Position numbers and translations under genes: made by a program
The notes under the pieces: model-generated
What the model was told of the DNA's origin: nothing
What the model saw: only the letters and a program-made list of their open reading frames with translations
The model's database searches: none
Source of the DNA: Chloroflexota bacterium
Lineage (GTDB): Bacteria; Chloroflexota; Chloroflexia; Thermomicrobiales; UBA6265
Reading direction: 5' to 3'
NCBI GenBank assembly: GCA_019348515.1
Contig: JAHWJF010000017.1
Coordinates: 1-16,104 of the forward strand
Length of the DNA stretch: 16,104 bases
Part shown: positions 1 to 7,130 of the stretch, in pieces
Layout: every line of letters starts with the position of its first letter
Numbering within the stretch: the first letter of the stretch is position 1

Positions 1-1
1 A

Positions 2-130
2 AACGTCATGCTGGTTTGCCCGATCTGCATGCAGCCATCTCGGGTTGGTGTCCGTGAGGGTTCAGACGGCAAGAACGTCCGCTATTGCAAGAAGTGCGAC
101 GCGATGATTCCACGACCGGAGGCCGCGTAG
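2..130 (+). CDS. rplX: 50S ribosomal protein L24, C-terminal part (5' end outside window)
   Basis: The first 42 codons read in frame to a TAG at 128-130 and match the C-terminal end of bacterial L24, an early-assembly protein of the large subunit. The visible part begins NVMLVCP and carries two CxxC pairs (CPIC and CKKC) separated by a basic glycine-containing loop. This is the zinc-ribbon form of the L24 tail found in many bacteria. The N-terminal KOW domain lies upstream of the window. It sits directly before rplE, the standard order of the spc operon. The identification rests on the CxxC pairs, the DGKNVRYCKKC motif and synteny; the total length cannot be judged. Confidence 0.9.
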   Translation, partial: NVMLVCPICMQPSRVGVREGSDGKNVRYCKKCDAMIPRPEAA

Positions 131-227
131 CCTGATTGGAAAACGTCGATCTGGACGGCGGCCTTAGCGCCTGACGCACGGCGGACCAGGCGGGAACGCC
201 GATTAAGGAAGAAGTAGGTAAGCTCTG
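131..227 (+). other. rplX-rplE spacer
   Basis: This 97-base gap has no convincing open frame and no clear -35/-10 pair. It holds two small inverted repeats: GGCG 157-160 with CGCC 168-171, and GGCG 189-192 with CGCC 197-200 closing a GGAA (GNRA-type) tetraloop. The ribosome site of rplE lies at its end. Both stems are only 4 bp and may be chance in GC-rich DNA. Confidence 0.3.
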
Positions 228-782
228 ATGGCACGATTGAAAGACAAATATCAGGAAGAGATCGTTCCCGAGTTGATGAAGGAGTTTGGCTACTCCAACG
301 TAATGCAGGCGCCAAAGTTGGAGAAGATCGTCGTCAACGTGGGGCTGGGCGAAGCAGTCACTAATGCGAAGGCACTCGAGAGCGCTGTCTCGGACCTCAC
401 GGCGATCACCGGTCAGCGGCCCGTCGTGACGCGAGCCAAGAAGTCGATCGCGGCGTTCAAGCTGCGCGCCGGGATGCCGGTCGGAGCGACGGTGACCCTG
501 CGGGGACCACGTATGTACGAGTTCTTCGATCGACTCGTGGCCATCACGCTGCCTCGCATCCGTGACTTCCGGGGCGTCTCTCCGAATTCATTCGACGGAC
601 GGGGCAACTACACCTTGGGACTCCAGGAGCAGATTGCGTTCCCGGAGATCGACTATGACAAGATCGACAAGGCCCGCGGGCTTGAGCTCAGCCTTGTGAC
701 CAGTGCCAAAACCGATGAAGAGGGGCGAAGGCTGCTGAGCCTGCTTGGCATGCCCTTTGCCCGCACGGAGCGAATGAGCTAG
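228..782 (+). CDS. rplE: 50S ribosomal protein L5
   Basis: A 184-residue protein, normal for L5 (about 180). L5 binds 5S rRNA in the central protuberance of the large subunit and contacts P-site tRNA. Family stretches include KIVVNVGLGEA near residue 35, GQRPVVTRAKKSIAAFKLR near 62-80, the GMPVGATVTLRG loop, RDFRGVSPNSFDGRGNY near 115-130, and a C-terminal half ending LLGMPF. The ATG at 228 is preceded by an AGGT-type ribosome site about 7 bases upstream. It follows rplX by 97 bases and its TAG lies at the 5' edge of a hairpin leading into rpsN. No sign of disruption. Confidence 0.97.
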   Translation: MARLKDKYQEEIVPELMKEFGYSNVMQAPKLEKIVVNVGLGEAVTNAKALESAVSDLTAITGQRPVVTRAKKSIAAFKLRAGMPVGATVTLRGPRMYEFFDRLVAITLPRIRDFRGVSPNSFDGRGNYTLGLQEQIAFPEIDYDKIDKARGLELSLVTSAKTDEEGRRLLSLLGMPFARTERMS

Positions 783-800
783 CTCGTCCAAGAGACGAGC
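782..800 (+). other. Intercistronic hairpin, rplE-rpsN
   Basis: A perfect 7-bp inverted repeat, GCTCGTC (782-788) and GACGAGC (794-800), closes a 5-base loop. It starts in the rplE stop codon and ends one base before the GGAGG ribosome site (802-806) of rpsN. There is no T-tract after it, so it is not a standard terminator. It could stabilise mRNA or tune initiation at rpsN; that is inference. Confidence 0.55.
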
Positions 801-813
801 CGGAGGAACCTGA

Positions 814-999
814 ATGGCCAAGAAGTGTTTGATCGTCAAGGCGGCGGGGCCGGCCAAATTCCAGACCCGGCAGGTGAACCGCTGCCAGCTCTGCGGGCGC
901 GGTCGCGCGTATATGCGGAAGTTTGGCGTCTGTCGCATCTGTTTCCGTGAATTGGCATCGGTGGGGCGGCTCCCTGGCGTGACGAAGTCGAGTTGGTAG
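814..999 (+). CDS. rpsN: 30S ribosomal protein S14, zinc-binding (type Z)
   Basis: A 61-residue S14, the short zinc form (the zinc-free form is about 90-100 residues). S14 sits in the head of the small subunit. The zinc ribbon is C24-x2-C27 and C40-x2-C43, within CQLCGRGRAYMRKFGVCRIC, followed by the conserved FRELA and a C-terminal SSW. The ATG at 814 has GGAGG seven bases upstream. It lies between rplE and rpsH, as in most bacteria with the spc operon. Together with L24, S4 and L36 it shows that this genome keeps cysteine-rich ribosomal proteins here. Confidence 0.97.
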   Translation: MAKKCLIVKAAGPAKFQTRQVNRCQLCGRGRAYMRKFGVCRICFRELASVGRLPGVTKSSW

Positions 1000-1054
1000 C
1001 AGAGCGCAGCGGAGAGGCGATATTGGGAAGCTGGATTGCGAGGAGAGCCGACGC

Positions 1055-1453
1055 ATGAGTGTCAATGATCCTATCAGCGATATGCTGACGAGGGTGCGAA
1101 ACGCGGGGATGGCGCGCCAGTCGGAGACGACGATGCCGTCGACAAAGGTGCTCGTCGCGATTGCCAAGATCCTCAAAGAAGAGGGCTACATCGCTGACTT
1201 TCGCGTGATCGAGAAACGTCCCCAGGATCAACTGGTCATTTCGCTCCGTTACGGGGCCGACCGAAAGCCGGCGATCAAAGAGATCAAGCGGGTCAGCAAG
1301 CCGGGCCTGCGCGTGTATGCCGGAAAGAACGACATCCCCAGGGTCCAGAGTGGTCTCGGAATCGCGGTCGTCAGCACTCCGCAGGGAGTGATGACAGGAT
1401 ACGAGGCCCGCCGGCGTGGTATTGGCGGCGAAGTCCTCTGCACGGTCTTTTAG
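1055..1453 (+). CDS. rpsH: 30S ribosomal protein S8
   Basis: A 132-residue S8, typical length. S8 binds helix 21 of 16S rRNA and is a primary assembly protein; in some bacteria it represses its own operon by binding mRNA near rplE. Visible motifs are the N-terminal NDPISDMLTRVRNA, the KEEGYIADF stretch near residue 45, and the C-terminal signature STPQGVMTGYEARRRGIGGE. The ATG at 1055 has GAGGAG nine bases upstream. Spacing to rpsN is 55 bases and to rplF 49 bases. I could not find a mimic of the 16S S8-binding helix in the adjacent spacers with confidence. Confidence 0.97.
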   Translation: MSVNDPISDMLTRVRNAGMARQSETTMPSTKVLVAIAKILKEEGYIADFRVIEKRPQDQLVISLRYGADRKPAIKEIKRVSKPGLRVYAGKNDIPRVQSGLGIAVVSTPQGVMTGYEARRRGIGGEVLCTVF

Positions 1454-1502
1454 GATTCAGTGCGAGACGGCCTGATCGGGGGTCGCTCGCGGGAGAGTGG
1501 CC

Positions 1503-2048
1503 ATGTCTCGAATTGGAAACTTGCCGATATCGATCCCGGCCGCCGTCGAGATCGAAATTGGCGAAGACAACACGGTGAGCGTCAAGGGGCCGAAGGGCTC
1601 ACTTACACAGCGTTTCAGCCCCAGCATGCGGCTCCAACGAGAGAACGGCACAGTGCTCGTTGAGCGACCTGATAATCAGAGAGAGCACCGTTCGCTGCAC
1701 GGGCTGACGCGAACGCTGCTCAACAACATGGTCGTTGGCGTTACCGACGGGTACAAGCGCGACCTAGAGATTCAAGGCGTCGGGTATCGAGCCGCTCTTG
1801 ATGGCAACGTGCTCGTACTTTCAGTCGGGTTCTCGCACCCGGTTCGAATGTCCCCGCCGGACGGTGTGTCGTATGCCCTCGATGGAAACACGCGTTTATC
1901 CGTGGTGGGCATCGACAAGCAATTGGTCGGCGAGGAAGCGGCACGCATTCGACGGGTGCGGCCACCTGAACCATACAAGGGGAAGGGAATTCGTTACGCC
2001 GGCGAGCGGGTTCGCCGCAAGGCGGGCAAGGCGGGCAAGGCGAAGTAG
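1503..2048 (+). CDS. rplF: 50S ribosomal protein L6
   Basis: A 181-residue L6 with the usual tandem two-domain build, located near the factor-binding site of the large subunit. It opens MSRIGNLPISIP, a typical L6 start, and ends with the signature PEPYKGKGIRYAGE followed by a lysine-rich tail with a GKA repeat. I chose ATG 1503 because GGGAGAG (1491-1497) is correctly spaced and homologues start here; an in-frame GTG at 1497 would add only two residues. The 49-base spacer from rpsH holds an imperfect stem (about 1462-1490). Confidence 0.97.
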   Translation: MSRIGNLPISIPAAVEIEIGEDNTVSVKGPKGSLTQRFSPSMRLQRENGTVLVERPDNQREHRSLHGLTRTLLNNMVVGVTDGYKRDLEIQGVGYRAALDGNVLVLSVGFSHPVRMSPPDGVSYALDGNTRLSVVGIDKQLVGEEAARIRRVRPPEPYKGKGIRYAGERVRRKAGKAGKAK

Positions 2049-2052
2049 AGGG

Positions 2053-2076
2053 AGCGCGCGGGAGCTTCCGCGCCCT
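2053..2076 (+). other. Intercistronic hairpin, rplF-rplR
   Basis: GCGCGGG (2056-2062) pairs with TTCCGCGC-type sequence (2067-2073), six Watson-Crick pairs plus one G-T, closing the loop AGCT. Two more pairs follow outside a single mismatch (2053-2054 with 2075-2076). It sits between the rplF stop and the AGGAG of rplR (2081-2085). No T-tract follows. Confidence 0.45.
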
Positions 2077-2093
2077 GATTAGGAGCAACCTGG

Positions 2094-2468
2094 ATGCAAC
2101 GAAAGTTCCGGAGAGCGCTGACTCCACGCAAGCGCCGCCACGTGCGTGTGCGGGCGAAGGTCAGTGGAACTAGCGCGAGACCTCGCCTCAACGTCTTTCG
2201 CTCGTCAGCGCACATCTATGCACAAGTCATTGATGATGATCGAGGCCGCACACTGGTCGCCGCGAGCGACCTGGAGCAAGACGTCCGTGACCGGGTGGGG
2301 GCCGATGCCACTAAGAGCGCGCGAGCGCGCGCGGTCGGCGAGGTCATTGGCGAGCGCGCGAAAGCTGCCGGAATCAACACCATTATTTTTGACCGCGGTG
2401 GGTATATCTACCACGGGCGGGTAAAGGCCGTTGCCGAAGCCGCGCGTGAGTCCGGACTCGTCTTCTAG
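2094..2468 (+). CDS. rplR: 50S ribosomal protein L18
   Basis: A 124-residue L18, which with L5 anchors 5S rRNA to the large subunit. It shows the basic N-terminus (RKRRHVRVRAKV), the conserved RPRLNVFRSSAHIYAQVIDD core near residues 38-56, and the C-terminal FDRGGYIYHGRVKAVAEAARE and GLVF ending. ATG 2094 is preceded by AGGAG eight bases upstream. Standard spc position between rplF and rpsE. Length and motifs are all normal. Confidence 0.97.
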   Translation: MQRKFRRALTPRKRRHVRVRAKVSGTSARPRLNVFRSSAHIYAQVIDDDRGRTLVAASDLEQDVRDRVGADATKSARARAVGEVIGERAKAAGINTIIFDRGGYIYHGRVKAVAEAARESGLVF

Positions 2469-2518
2469 GACATGTAAGCCCGGGTCTGGGCGTGGGTACG
2501 GTGATCGGGGAGAAACAC

Positions 2519-3157
2519 ATGGACAGGAATCGAGGCGAGCGGGGCTCCAGACGCCGTTCCGACGACGAAGGTGGGAGCGAGTTCGAAGAGCGAGTCGTGC
2601 AAATCAATCGAGTCGCCAAAGTGGTGAGGGGCGGGCGTCGCTTCAGCTTCGGCACGATCGTCGTGGTTGGCGACGGCAAAGGGCGCGTTGGAGCCGGGCT
2701 CGGGAAAGCTAACGAGGTGCCCGATTCCATTCGAAAGGGAGTTGAGGCGGCCAAGAAATCGCTCATTCGGGTGCCACTGGAGGGGACCACGATTCCGCAT
2801 CCGATCGAGACATCGTTTGGTGCGTCTCGGGTCCTTCTCAAGCCTGCGGCGCCGGGGACCGGAGTCATCGCCGGTGGCGGCGTTCGCGCGGTGGTCGAGG
2901 CCGCGGGCATCAAGGATGTGCTAACGAAATCATTGGGTAGCAACAACCCGGTAAATGTGGTTCGCGCCACCCTCAAGGCGCTCCAAGAGCTGGAATCGCC
3001 CGATGCGATTGCACAGCGCCGCGGCCGTGCTCCAGGTGTTCGCCGAAATCGAGGCGATGGCGCCCGCGCGACGGCTGTAGCGCCGGCGAACGGCGTCGAG
3101 GATGCCCCAACGACATCGGCGCGCCGACGCGCACCCGGAGGGGGTGAAAGGTCGTGA
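2519..3157 (+). CDS. rpsE: 30S ribosomal protein S5 with long C-terminal tail
   Basis: A 212-residue S5, longer than the usual roughly 165. S5 works in translational fidelity and mRNA unwinding at the entry channel. The dsRBD-like N-domain (about residues 23-90) has VVQINRVAKVVRGGRRFSF and VVVGDGKGRVGAGLGKA; the C-domain (about 95-160) has the GTGVIAGGGVRAV loop and LGSNNPVNVVRATL. Residues about 168-212 are an arginine-, alanine- and proline-rich low-complexity tail not normally present. I chose ATG 2519 because GGGGAG lies six bases upstream; an in-frame GTG at 2492 would add nine unrelated residues. Its stop overlaps the rpmD start by 4 bases. Confidence 0.96.
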   Translation: MDRNRGERGSRRRSDDEGGSEFEERVVQINRVAKVVRGGRRFSFGTIVVVGDGKGRVGAGLGKANEVPDSIRKGVEAAKKSLIRVPLEGTTIPHPIETSFGASRVLLKPAAPGTGVIAGGGVRAVVEAAGIKDVLTKSLGSNNPVNVVRATLKALQELESPDAIAQRRGRAPGVRRNRGDGARATAVAPANGVEDAPTTSARRRAPGGGERS

Positions 3158-3387
3158 GTGAAAAGGGAACGGGAACACTTCGCATTACGTTAGTACGGAG
3201 TACGATCGGTCGTCCCGCTGATCAGGGCCGGACAATCAAATCTCTGGGGCTCCGCAAGTTGAATTCGACTGTTGAGCGCCCAGACAATCCATCGATACGT
3301 GGCATGGTGAACAAGATTAGCCATCTCGTGAAAGTCGAAGAGGTGCAGCCGACGATCGAGCTAAAGGGCAGCACGCAGTCACCATAG
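3154..3387 (+). CDS. rpmD: 50S ribosomal protein L30
   Basis: A 77-residue L30, a little longer than the usual 60. The core has LRITLVRSTIGRPADQGRTI, the L30 signature region LGLRKLNSTVERPDNPSIRGM, and a C-terminal VKVEEV; extra residues are at both ends (SEKGTG in front, PTIELKGSTQSP behind). It starts at GTG 3154 inside the rpsE stop region (GTGA, 4-base overlap), with a strong GGAGGGGGTGA ribosome site at 3137-3147. Translation is therefore probably coupled to rpsE. Normal position before rplO. Confidence 0.95.
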   Translation: MSEKGTGTLRITLVRSTIGRPADQGRTIKSLGLRKLNSTVERPDNPSIRGMVNKISHLVKVEEVQPTIELKGSTQSP

Positions 3388-3403
3388 ATTGAAGAGCAGT
3401 CGA

Positions 3404-3425
3404 GGTCCGCCGCGTTAAGCGGACC
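3404..3425 (+). other. Intercistronic hairpin, rpmD-rplO
   Basis: A perfect 7-bp inverted repeat, GGTCCGC (3404-3410) and GCGGACC (3419-3425), with an 8-base loop. It lies 17 bases after the rpmD stop and just before the two candidate rplO start codons (3431, 3446). No T-tract follows. It would leave the GGGGA before ATG 3446 free but mask a ribosome site for ATG 3431. Confidence 0.55.
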
Positions 3426-3445
3426 CGGCGATGGGGAATAACACA

Positions 3446-4039
3446 ATGACTATAACACTTGACGAATTGCGCGGAGGTGAGGGCGCGCACCGCGAGAGGA
3501 AGCGAGTCGGGCGTGGTCACGGTAGTGGCAAGGGCAAGACGGCCGGCCGTGGGACGAAGGGTCAGAAGTCGCGAAGCGGTCCCGGAGTGCGGCGCGGGTT
3601 CGAGGGCGGTCAGCTGCCAATTCAACAGCGGTTGCCGTACAAGCGCGGATTCACGAACATCTACCGGACTCCATGGGAGGTCGTCAATCTCGGCCGACTC
3701 GAGGCGGTGCAAGTCGATGGGCCAATCACGCCGGAAGTGCTCTTTGCGCAAGGTGTCACGAGAGGTCTTGAATTTCCAGTCAAGATTTTGGCTGGGGGCG
3801 AACTCACGCGTGCGGTGACCGTCCACGCACACGCCTTTTCGGACTCCGCAAGGGCAGCGGTCGAGCAACTAGGTGGGTCTATCACGGAGCTCGACCGTAC
3901 CGATGAATGGCTCCAGGCGAAGCCAAGAACGCGCCGGCTCCCGCTCAACCGTGACCTTAAGAAGGCGAGGGTCGGTAAAGTTGGCGGCCCCTCGCGACGC
4001 GAAGCGATCGCGGCGCTCGGCGAGATCCAGGAGGCTTAA
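3446..4039 (+). CDS. rplO: 50S ribosomal protein L15
   Basis: A 197-residue L15, longer than the usual about 145-150 because of an extended C-terminal part. L15 is a late-assembly protein of the large subunit. The N-terminal glycine/arginine-rich segment (RVGRGHGSGKGKTAGRGTKG) and GFEGGQLPIQQRLPYKRGF are diagnostic; the central VNLGRLEAV and the EFPVKILAGGELTRAVTVHAHAFS stretch match the C-terminal domain. The last about 50 residues (from about 150) are a basic tail. ATG 3446 has GGGGA eight bases upstream and starts nearer to family N-termini; ATG 3431 in the same frame would add five residues. It ends three bases before the secY start. Confidence 0.95.
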   Translation: MTITLDELRGGEGAHRERKRVGRGHGSGKGKTAGRGTKGQKSRSGPGVRRGFEGGQLPIQQRLPYKRGFTNIYRTPWEVVNLGRLEAVQVDGPITPEVLFAQGVTRGLEFPVKILAGGELTRAVTVHAHAFSDSARAAVEQLGGSITELDRTDEWLQAKPRTRRLPLNRDLKKARVGKVGGPSRREAIAALGEIQEA

Positions 4040-4042
4040 TCG

Positions 4043-5359
4043 GTGCTCACCGCTGTAGCCACCGCCTTTAAAATACCCGACCTGCGCGCGAAGATCCTAT
4101 TCACGCTTGGCATGCTCGTCATCTTCCGATTTTTTGCCGCTATCCCGGTTCCCGGCGTGAACCGCGAGGGGCTACAGGAATTCATTCAGAGCAACGCCCT
4201 GTTAGGGATCCTCAACATCTTCTCCGGCAACAGCCTCCAGAACTTTTCGATTGTGGCGCTCGGAGTCTACCCGTACATCACCGCGTCGATCATCATGCAG
4301 TTGATGACTCCGATCATTCCTAGTCTCAATGAACTGTCGAATGAGGGACAGGGGGGCCGGAACAAGATCAATCAGTACACCCACTGGCTGACCGTGCCTC
4401 TCGCCATGTTGCAGGGGTATGGTCAGGGCGTTCTGTTCTCCCAGCAAACCGGTCCCGATGGCCGACCTCTTATTGAAGGCTTTGGATTTGGCACTCCGGG
4501 CATGATGCTGTCGACACTTGCCACGCTGCTCACGATGACCGCGGGGACCATGCTCCTGGTCTGGATGGGGGAGTTGATCACCGAGTTCGGGATCGGAAAT
4601 GGCATCTCCATCATCATCTTCGGTGGCATCGTGGCCTCGCTTCCGGGTTCGATCGTAGCGCTCTTCCGCGGTCCCTCGGTCACGAGCAACGTCATCGGCA
4701 CGGCGATGTTCATCGCCATTGGCCTGTTGACGATTGTCGGCATCGTGCTGATCAACGAGGGGCAGCGTCGCATCCCGGTCCACCACGCCAAGCGAGTGCG
4801 ATCAGGACGCATGTACGGGGGCAATACAACGTTTATTCCACTGAAGGTCAATTCTGCCGGAATGATCCCGTTGATCTTCGCCGTCAGTATTCTCGTATTC
4901 CCTGGTCTGATCGCCCAGTTCCTGTCCACCTCAGGGAATCCAACGCTTCGCAACTTCGCCGGCGAGCTATCGCGCTTCATGAGCCCGAATACGCTCCAGT
5001 ACAACATCGTGTACTTCATGCTGGTTGTGGCGTTCACGTACTTCTACACGATGGTCATATTTCAGCAGCAGAAGATATCGGAGAACCTGCAGCGCCAAGG
5101 CGCGTTCATCCCCGGGGTGCGCCCGGGAAAGAATACGCAGCAGTACCTGATGCGGACGCTCAACCGTATCACGCTCATTGGCGCACTGTTTCTCGGTACG
5201 GTGGCGATCTTGCCGTTCATCGCGGCCACGCTGACCGGCGTCAACTCCCTCCTGCTGGGCGCCACATCCCTCCTTATCGTGGTGGGTGTGGCAATCGACA
5301 CGATGCGCCAGCTAGAGGCGCAATTGGTGATGAGGAACTACGAGGGCTTCATCAAATAG
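4043..5359 (+). CDS. secY: Protein translocase subunit SecY
   Basis: A 438-residue membrane protein, standard for SecY, the channel of the Sec translocon acting with SecE/SecG and SecA or the ribosome. Ten hydrophobic segments can be traced from about residue 16 to 422. Signatures are the plug-region PVPGVNREGLQEF (about 35-47), GVYPYITASIIMQL (74-87), GNGISIIIFGG (185-195), and the cytosolic loop QRRIPVHHAKRVRSG into PLKVNSAGMIPLIFA (241-280). The C-terminal cytosolic MRNYEGFIK is typical. It starts at GTG 4043 with GGAGG (4030-4034) inside the end of rplO, so translation is probably coupled. Its stop is part of a GC-rich hairpin. Confidence 0.97.
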   Translation: MLTAVATAFKIPDLRAKILFTLGMLVIFRFFAAIPVPGVNREGLQEFIQSNALLGILNIFSGNSLQNFSIVALGVYPYITASIIMQLMTPIIPSLNELSNEGQGGRNKINQYTHWLTVPLAMLQGYGQGVLFSQQTGPDGRPLIEGFGFGTPGMMLSTLATLLTMTAGTMLLVWMGELITEFGIGNGISIIIFGGIVASLPGSIVALFRGPSVTSNVIGTAMFIAIGLLTIVGIVLINEGQRRIPVHHAKRVRSGRMYGGNTTFIPLKVNSAGMIPLIFAVSILVFPGLIAQFLSTSGNPTLRNFAGELSRFMSPNTLQYNIVYFMLVVAFTYFYTMVIFQQQKISENLQRQGAFIPGVRPGKNTQQYLMRTLNRITLIGALFLGTVAILPFIAATLTGVNSLLLGATSLLIVVGVAIDTMRQLEAQLVMRNYEGFIK

Positions 5360-5387
5360 GCGGGGCGTCTGAGTCCCCCGCCGCCTA
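5357..5387 (+). other. Hairpin at secY end, secY-adk spacer
   Basis: Two registers are possible. GGCGGGG (5359-5365) pairs perfectly with CCCCGCC (5376-5382) with a 10-base loop, or TAGGCGG (5357-5363) pairs with CCGCCTA (5381-5387). It begins in the secY stop codon. No T-tract follows directly, although five T occur at 5418-5422 just before adk. It may mark a partial transcript end or an mRNA 3'-stabilising element between secY and adk. Confidence 0.5.
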
Positions 5388-5426
5388 ATCTGTGCTCAGG
5401 CAAGGAACCCCGCGGGATTTTTATTG

Positions 5427-6122
5427 ATGCATGTGATTCTGATGGGCCCCCAGGGGTCCGGAAAAGGAACCCAGACCGAGCGTGTGCGAACGCGGCTCAA
5501 CTTAGCGTCGATTGCTACCGGTGAGCTGTTTCGGTCCGCAATCAAAGGGGGAACGGGGCTCGGTCGACAAATTCAAGCGGTCTACGATCGGGGTGAGCTG
5601 GTCCCTGACGACCTGACAGTAGCTCTCGTCGAGGAGCGGCTCGACAAGCTTGCCCAAGAGCGTTCGTCTGGCTCCACCGTGGACGGCGTCCTGTATGACG
5701 GATTTCCGAGAACAATCGGGCAAGCGGACGCGTTGCGGCAGGCTCTGTGCGCCCGCGGGGAAGAGTTGACCGCTGTCGTCGCGATCGACGTGCCGCGGGA
5801 AAGGCTCATCGAGCGACTCTCTGGGCGACGGGTCTGCTCAACCTGCGGCAGGGTCTACAACGTCGTCTCCGATCCCCCAAAGGCAGACAGCATTTGCGAC
5901 GTCTGCGGCGGTTCGGTCATCCAGCGCGCCGACGACACCCCGGAAGCAGTTTCCAAGCGCCTCGATCTGTATGACGTCGAGACCGCACCATTGGTCGACC
6001 GGTACAGCAATCAGGGCCTCGTGATCCACGTCGACGGTGACCGCCCAATCGACGAAGTGACGGAATCGATTGTGGAGGCGATTCAAAGCACAACCGGGCT
6101 CGCGGCCGCGAGCGGTCGGTAG
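5427..6122 (+). CDS. adk: Adenylate kinase, zinc-lid type
   Basis: A 231-residue adenylate kinase (AMP + ATP to 2 ADP), cytosolic. The P-loop GPQGSGKGTQ is at residues 7-16, AMP-binding ATGELFR at 30-36, DGFPRT at 91-96, and the LID (about 130-167) carries four cysteines, C137, C140, C157 and C160, in the CxxC/CxxC zinc arrangement. RADD at 167-170 and the following KRL are family motifs. The long form is typical of Gram-positive-type enzymes; the tail after about residue 217 is alanine/serine rich. I chose ATG 5427 (a TTG lies directly before it); GCGGGA nine bases upstream is only a moderate ribosome site. Standard neighbour of secY and map. Confidence 0.97.
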   Translation: MHVILMGPQGSGKGTQTERVRTRLNLASIATGELFRSAIKGGTGLGRQIQAVYDRGELVPDDLTVALVEERLDKLAQERSSGSTVDGVLYDGFPRTIGQADALRQALCARGEELTAVVAIDVPRERLIERLSGRRVCSTCGRVYNVVSDPPKADSICDVCGGSVIQRADDTPEAVSKRLDLYDVETAPLVDRYSNQGLVIHVDGDRPIDEVTESIVEAIQSTTGLAAASGR

Positions 6123-6134
6123 GACCGCAGCACG

Positions 6135-6902
6135 ATGACGATTACGATCAAGAACGAAACCGAAATTCGTCTCATGGAGGAGGCCGGCCAGGTCGTCGCC
6201 CTCGCCCATTCTCGTATCGAGCGAGCAATCGCGCCTGGGATCTCGACCGCCGATCTCGATGACATTGCCCGCGAAACGCTCGAAGATGCGGGAGCCGTTT
6301 CATCGTTCCTCGGCTATCACGGTTTTCCCGCGCACATCTGCACCTCGGTTAATGACGAAATCGTGCACGGTATACCGGGTCGGCGCCTACTTCGTGAGGG
6401 CGACATTATCTCTGTTGACGTCGGGGCGATTCTCGCTGGATACCACGGTGACTCGGCGTGGACGTATGGAGTTGGCCAGATCTCCGACAAAGCCGCTGAG
6501 CTTCTTCGGGACACCGAAGCGGCGTTGTATCTCGCGGTCGAAGCGGCGACCGCGGGAAACCGGTTGGGAGCTATCGGTCATGCGGTCGAGACCTTCGCCA
6601 AGCGGCAGGGGCGAGGCGTGGTCCAGAACTATGGTGGTCACGGAATCGGCCGGCAGATGCATGAAGATCCGCACGTACCGAACCAGGGACGTCCGGATCG
6701 AGGCGTCGCGCTTCGGTCGGGCCTGACACTCGCCATCGAACCCATGTTGACACTCGGCAGTGAAGACACGAGAACGCTGCGGGACGGTTGGACAGTGGTG
6801 ACCGATGATGGCTCGCTGGCGGCGCATTTCGAGCACACCGTGGCGGTTGGCCCTGAGGGCGGGCGCGTGTTGACGCGACGTCTGGCTCCCGTGTTAGAAT
6901 AA
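6135..6902 (+). CDS. map: Methionine aminopeptidase, type I
   Basis: A 255-residue enzyme that removes the initiator methionine from nascent proteins. All five metal ligands of the pita-bread fold are present: D95 (in SVDVG), D106 (HGDSAW), H169 (GGHGIG), E202 (AIEPM) and E233 (HFEHT); the substrate-binding H78 is in the VNDEIVHGIP motif. There is no N-terminal SH3 or zinc-finger extension, so it is the plain bacterial type Ia. ATG 6135 has AGGA ten bases upstream, overlapping the adk stop. The 3' end of the gene contains a promoter-like sequence facing rpmJ. Confidence 0.97.
   Translation: MTITIKNETEIRLMEEAGQVVALAHSRIERAIAPGISTADLDDIARETLEDAGAVSSFLGYHGFPAHICTSVNDEIVHGIPGRRLLREGDIISVDVGAILAGYHGDSAWTYGVGQISDKAAELLRDTEAALYLAVEAATAGNRLGAIGHAVETFAKRQGRGVVQNYGGHGIGRQMHEDPHVPNQGRPDRGVALRSGLTLAIEPMLTLGSEDTRTLRDGWTVVTDDGSLAAHFEHTVAVGPEGGRVLTRRLAPVLE
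6870..6900 (+). promoter_or_regulatory. Candidate internal promoter for rpmJ-rpsM-rpsK-rpsD-rpoA-rplQ
   Basis: TTGACG (6870-6875) and TAGAAT (6895-6900) are separated by 19 bases, with a TGn extended -10 element (6892-6894). The predicted start near 6907 would place the strong hairpin at 6911-6931 at the 5' end of the RNA. The spacing is longer than the ideal 17, and the elements lie inside the map coding end. It would separate the alpha-type genes from spc control. Confidence 0.45.
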
Positions 6903-6910
6903 CGTGTTTG

Positions 6911-6931
6911 GCGCACGCCAGGGGCGTGCGC
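6911..6931 (+). other. Strong hairpin in map-rpmJ spacer
   Basis: GCGCACGCC (6911-6919) and GGCGTGCGC (6923-6931) form a perfect 9-bp stem with an AGG triloop, extendable by one G-T pair. It lies 8 bases after the map stop in the 112-base gap where infA commonly sits. No T-run follows, so it is not a simple terminator. If the upstream promoter is used, this is a 5'-terminal stem-loop of the alpha transcript. Confidence 0.6.
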
Positions 6932-7014
6932 TATCCGCGTGTGCAATAGACATAGTCCGCACCGGTTTCTCGGGCGCTCGACGTCCTTCTATCAAGACAG
7001 GATTGGTAACGGTT

Positions 7015-7128
7015 ATGAAGGTAGCTGCTTCTGTAACTCGCCGCTGCGAGAAGTGCAAGATCATCCGGCGCCAGGGCGTGGTGCGCGTGATCTGCGTCAA
7101 CCCACGGCACAAGCAGCGTCAAGGCTAG
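7015..7128 (+). CDS. rpmJ: 50S ribosomal protein L36
   Basis: A 37-residue protein, the normal size of L36, the smallest large-subunit protein. It carries the zinc knuckle C11-x2-C14, C27 and H32 (in CEKCKIIRRQGVVRVIC and NPRHKQRQG), which is the zinc-binding form. The ATG at 7015 has only a weak upstream purine stretch (GGTAACGG). It precedes rpsM, the usual order; the usual upstream neighbour infA is absent. A hairpin (7131-7148) follows its stop. Confidence 0.97.
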   Translation: MKVAASVTRRCEKCKIIRRQGVVRVICVNPRHKQRQG

Positions 7129-7130
7129 TC

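Noticed and set aside
2383..2976. 197-codon open frame antisense to rplR/rpsE
   Set aside because: Crosses two well-supported genes on the other strand and has no domain-like content.
4202..5037. Long open frames antisense to secY
   Set aside because: Composition is that of a shadow frame (biased Arg/Asp/His or Met/Pro/Ser), with no motif, and secY is clearly real.
5376..5422. Intrinsic terminator ending in the five T before adk
   Set aside because: The only stem reaching the T-run is 5 bp with a loop of about 30 bases, too weak; the nearer secY hairpin is not followed by T.
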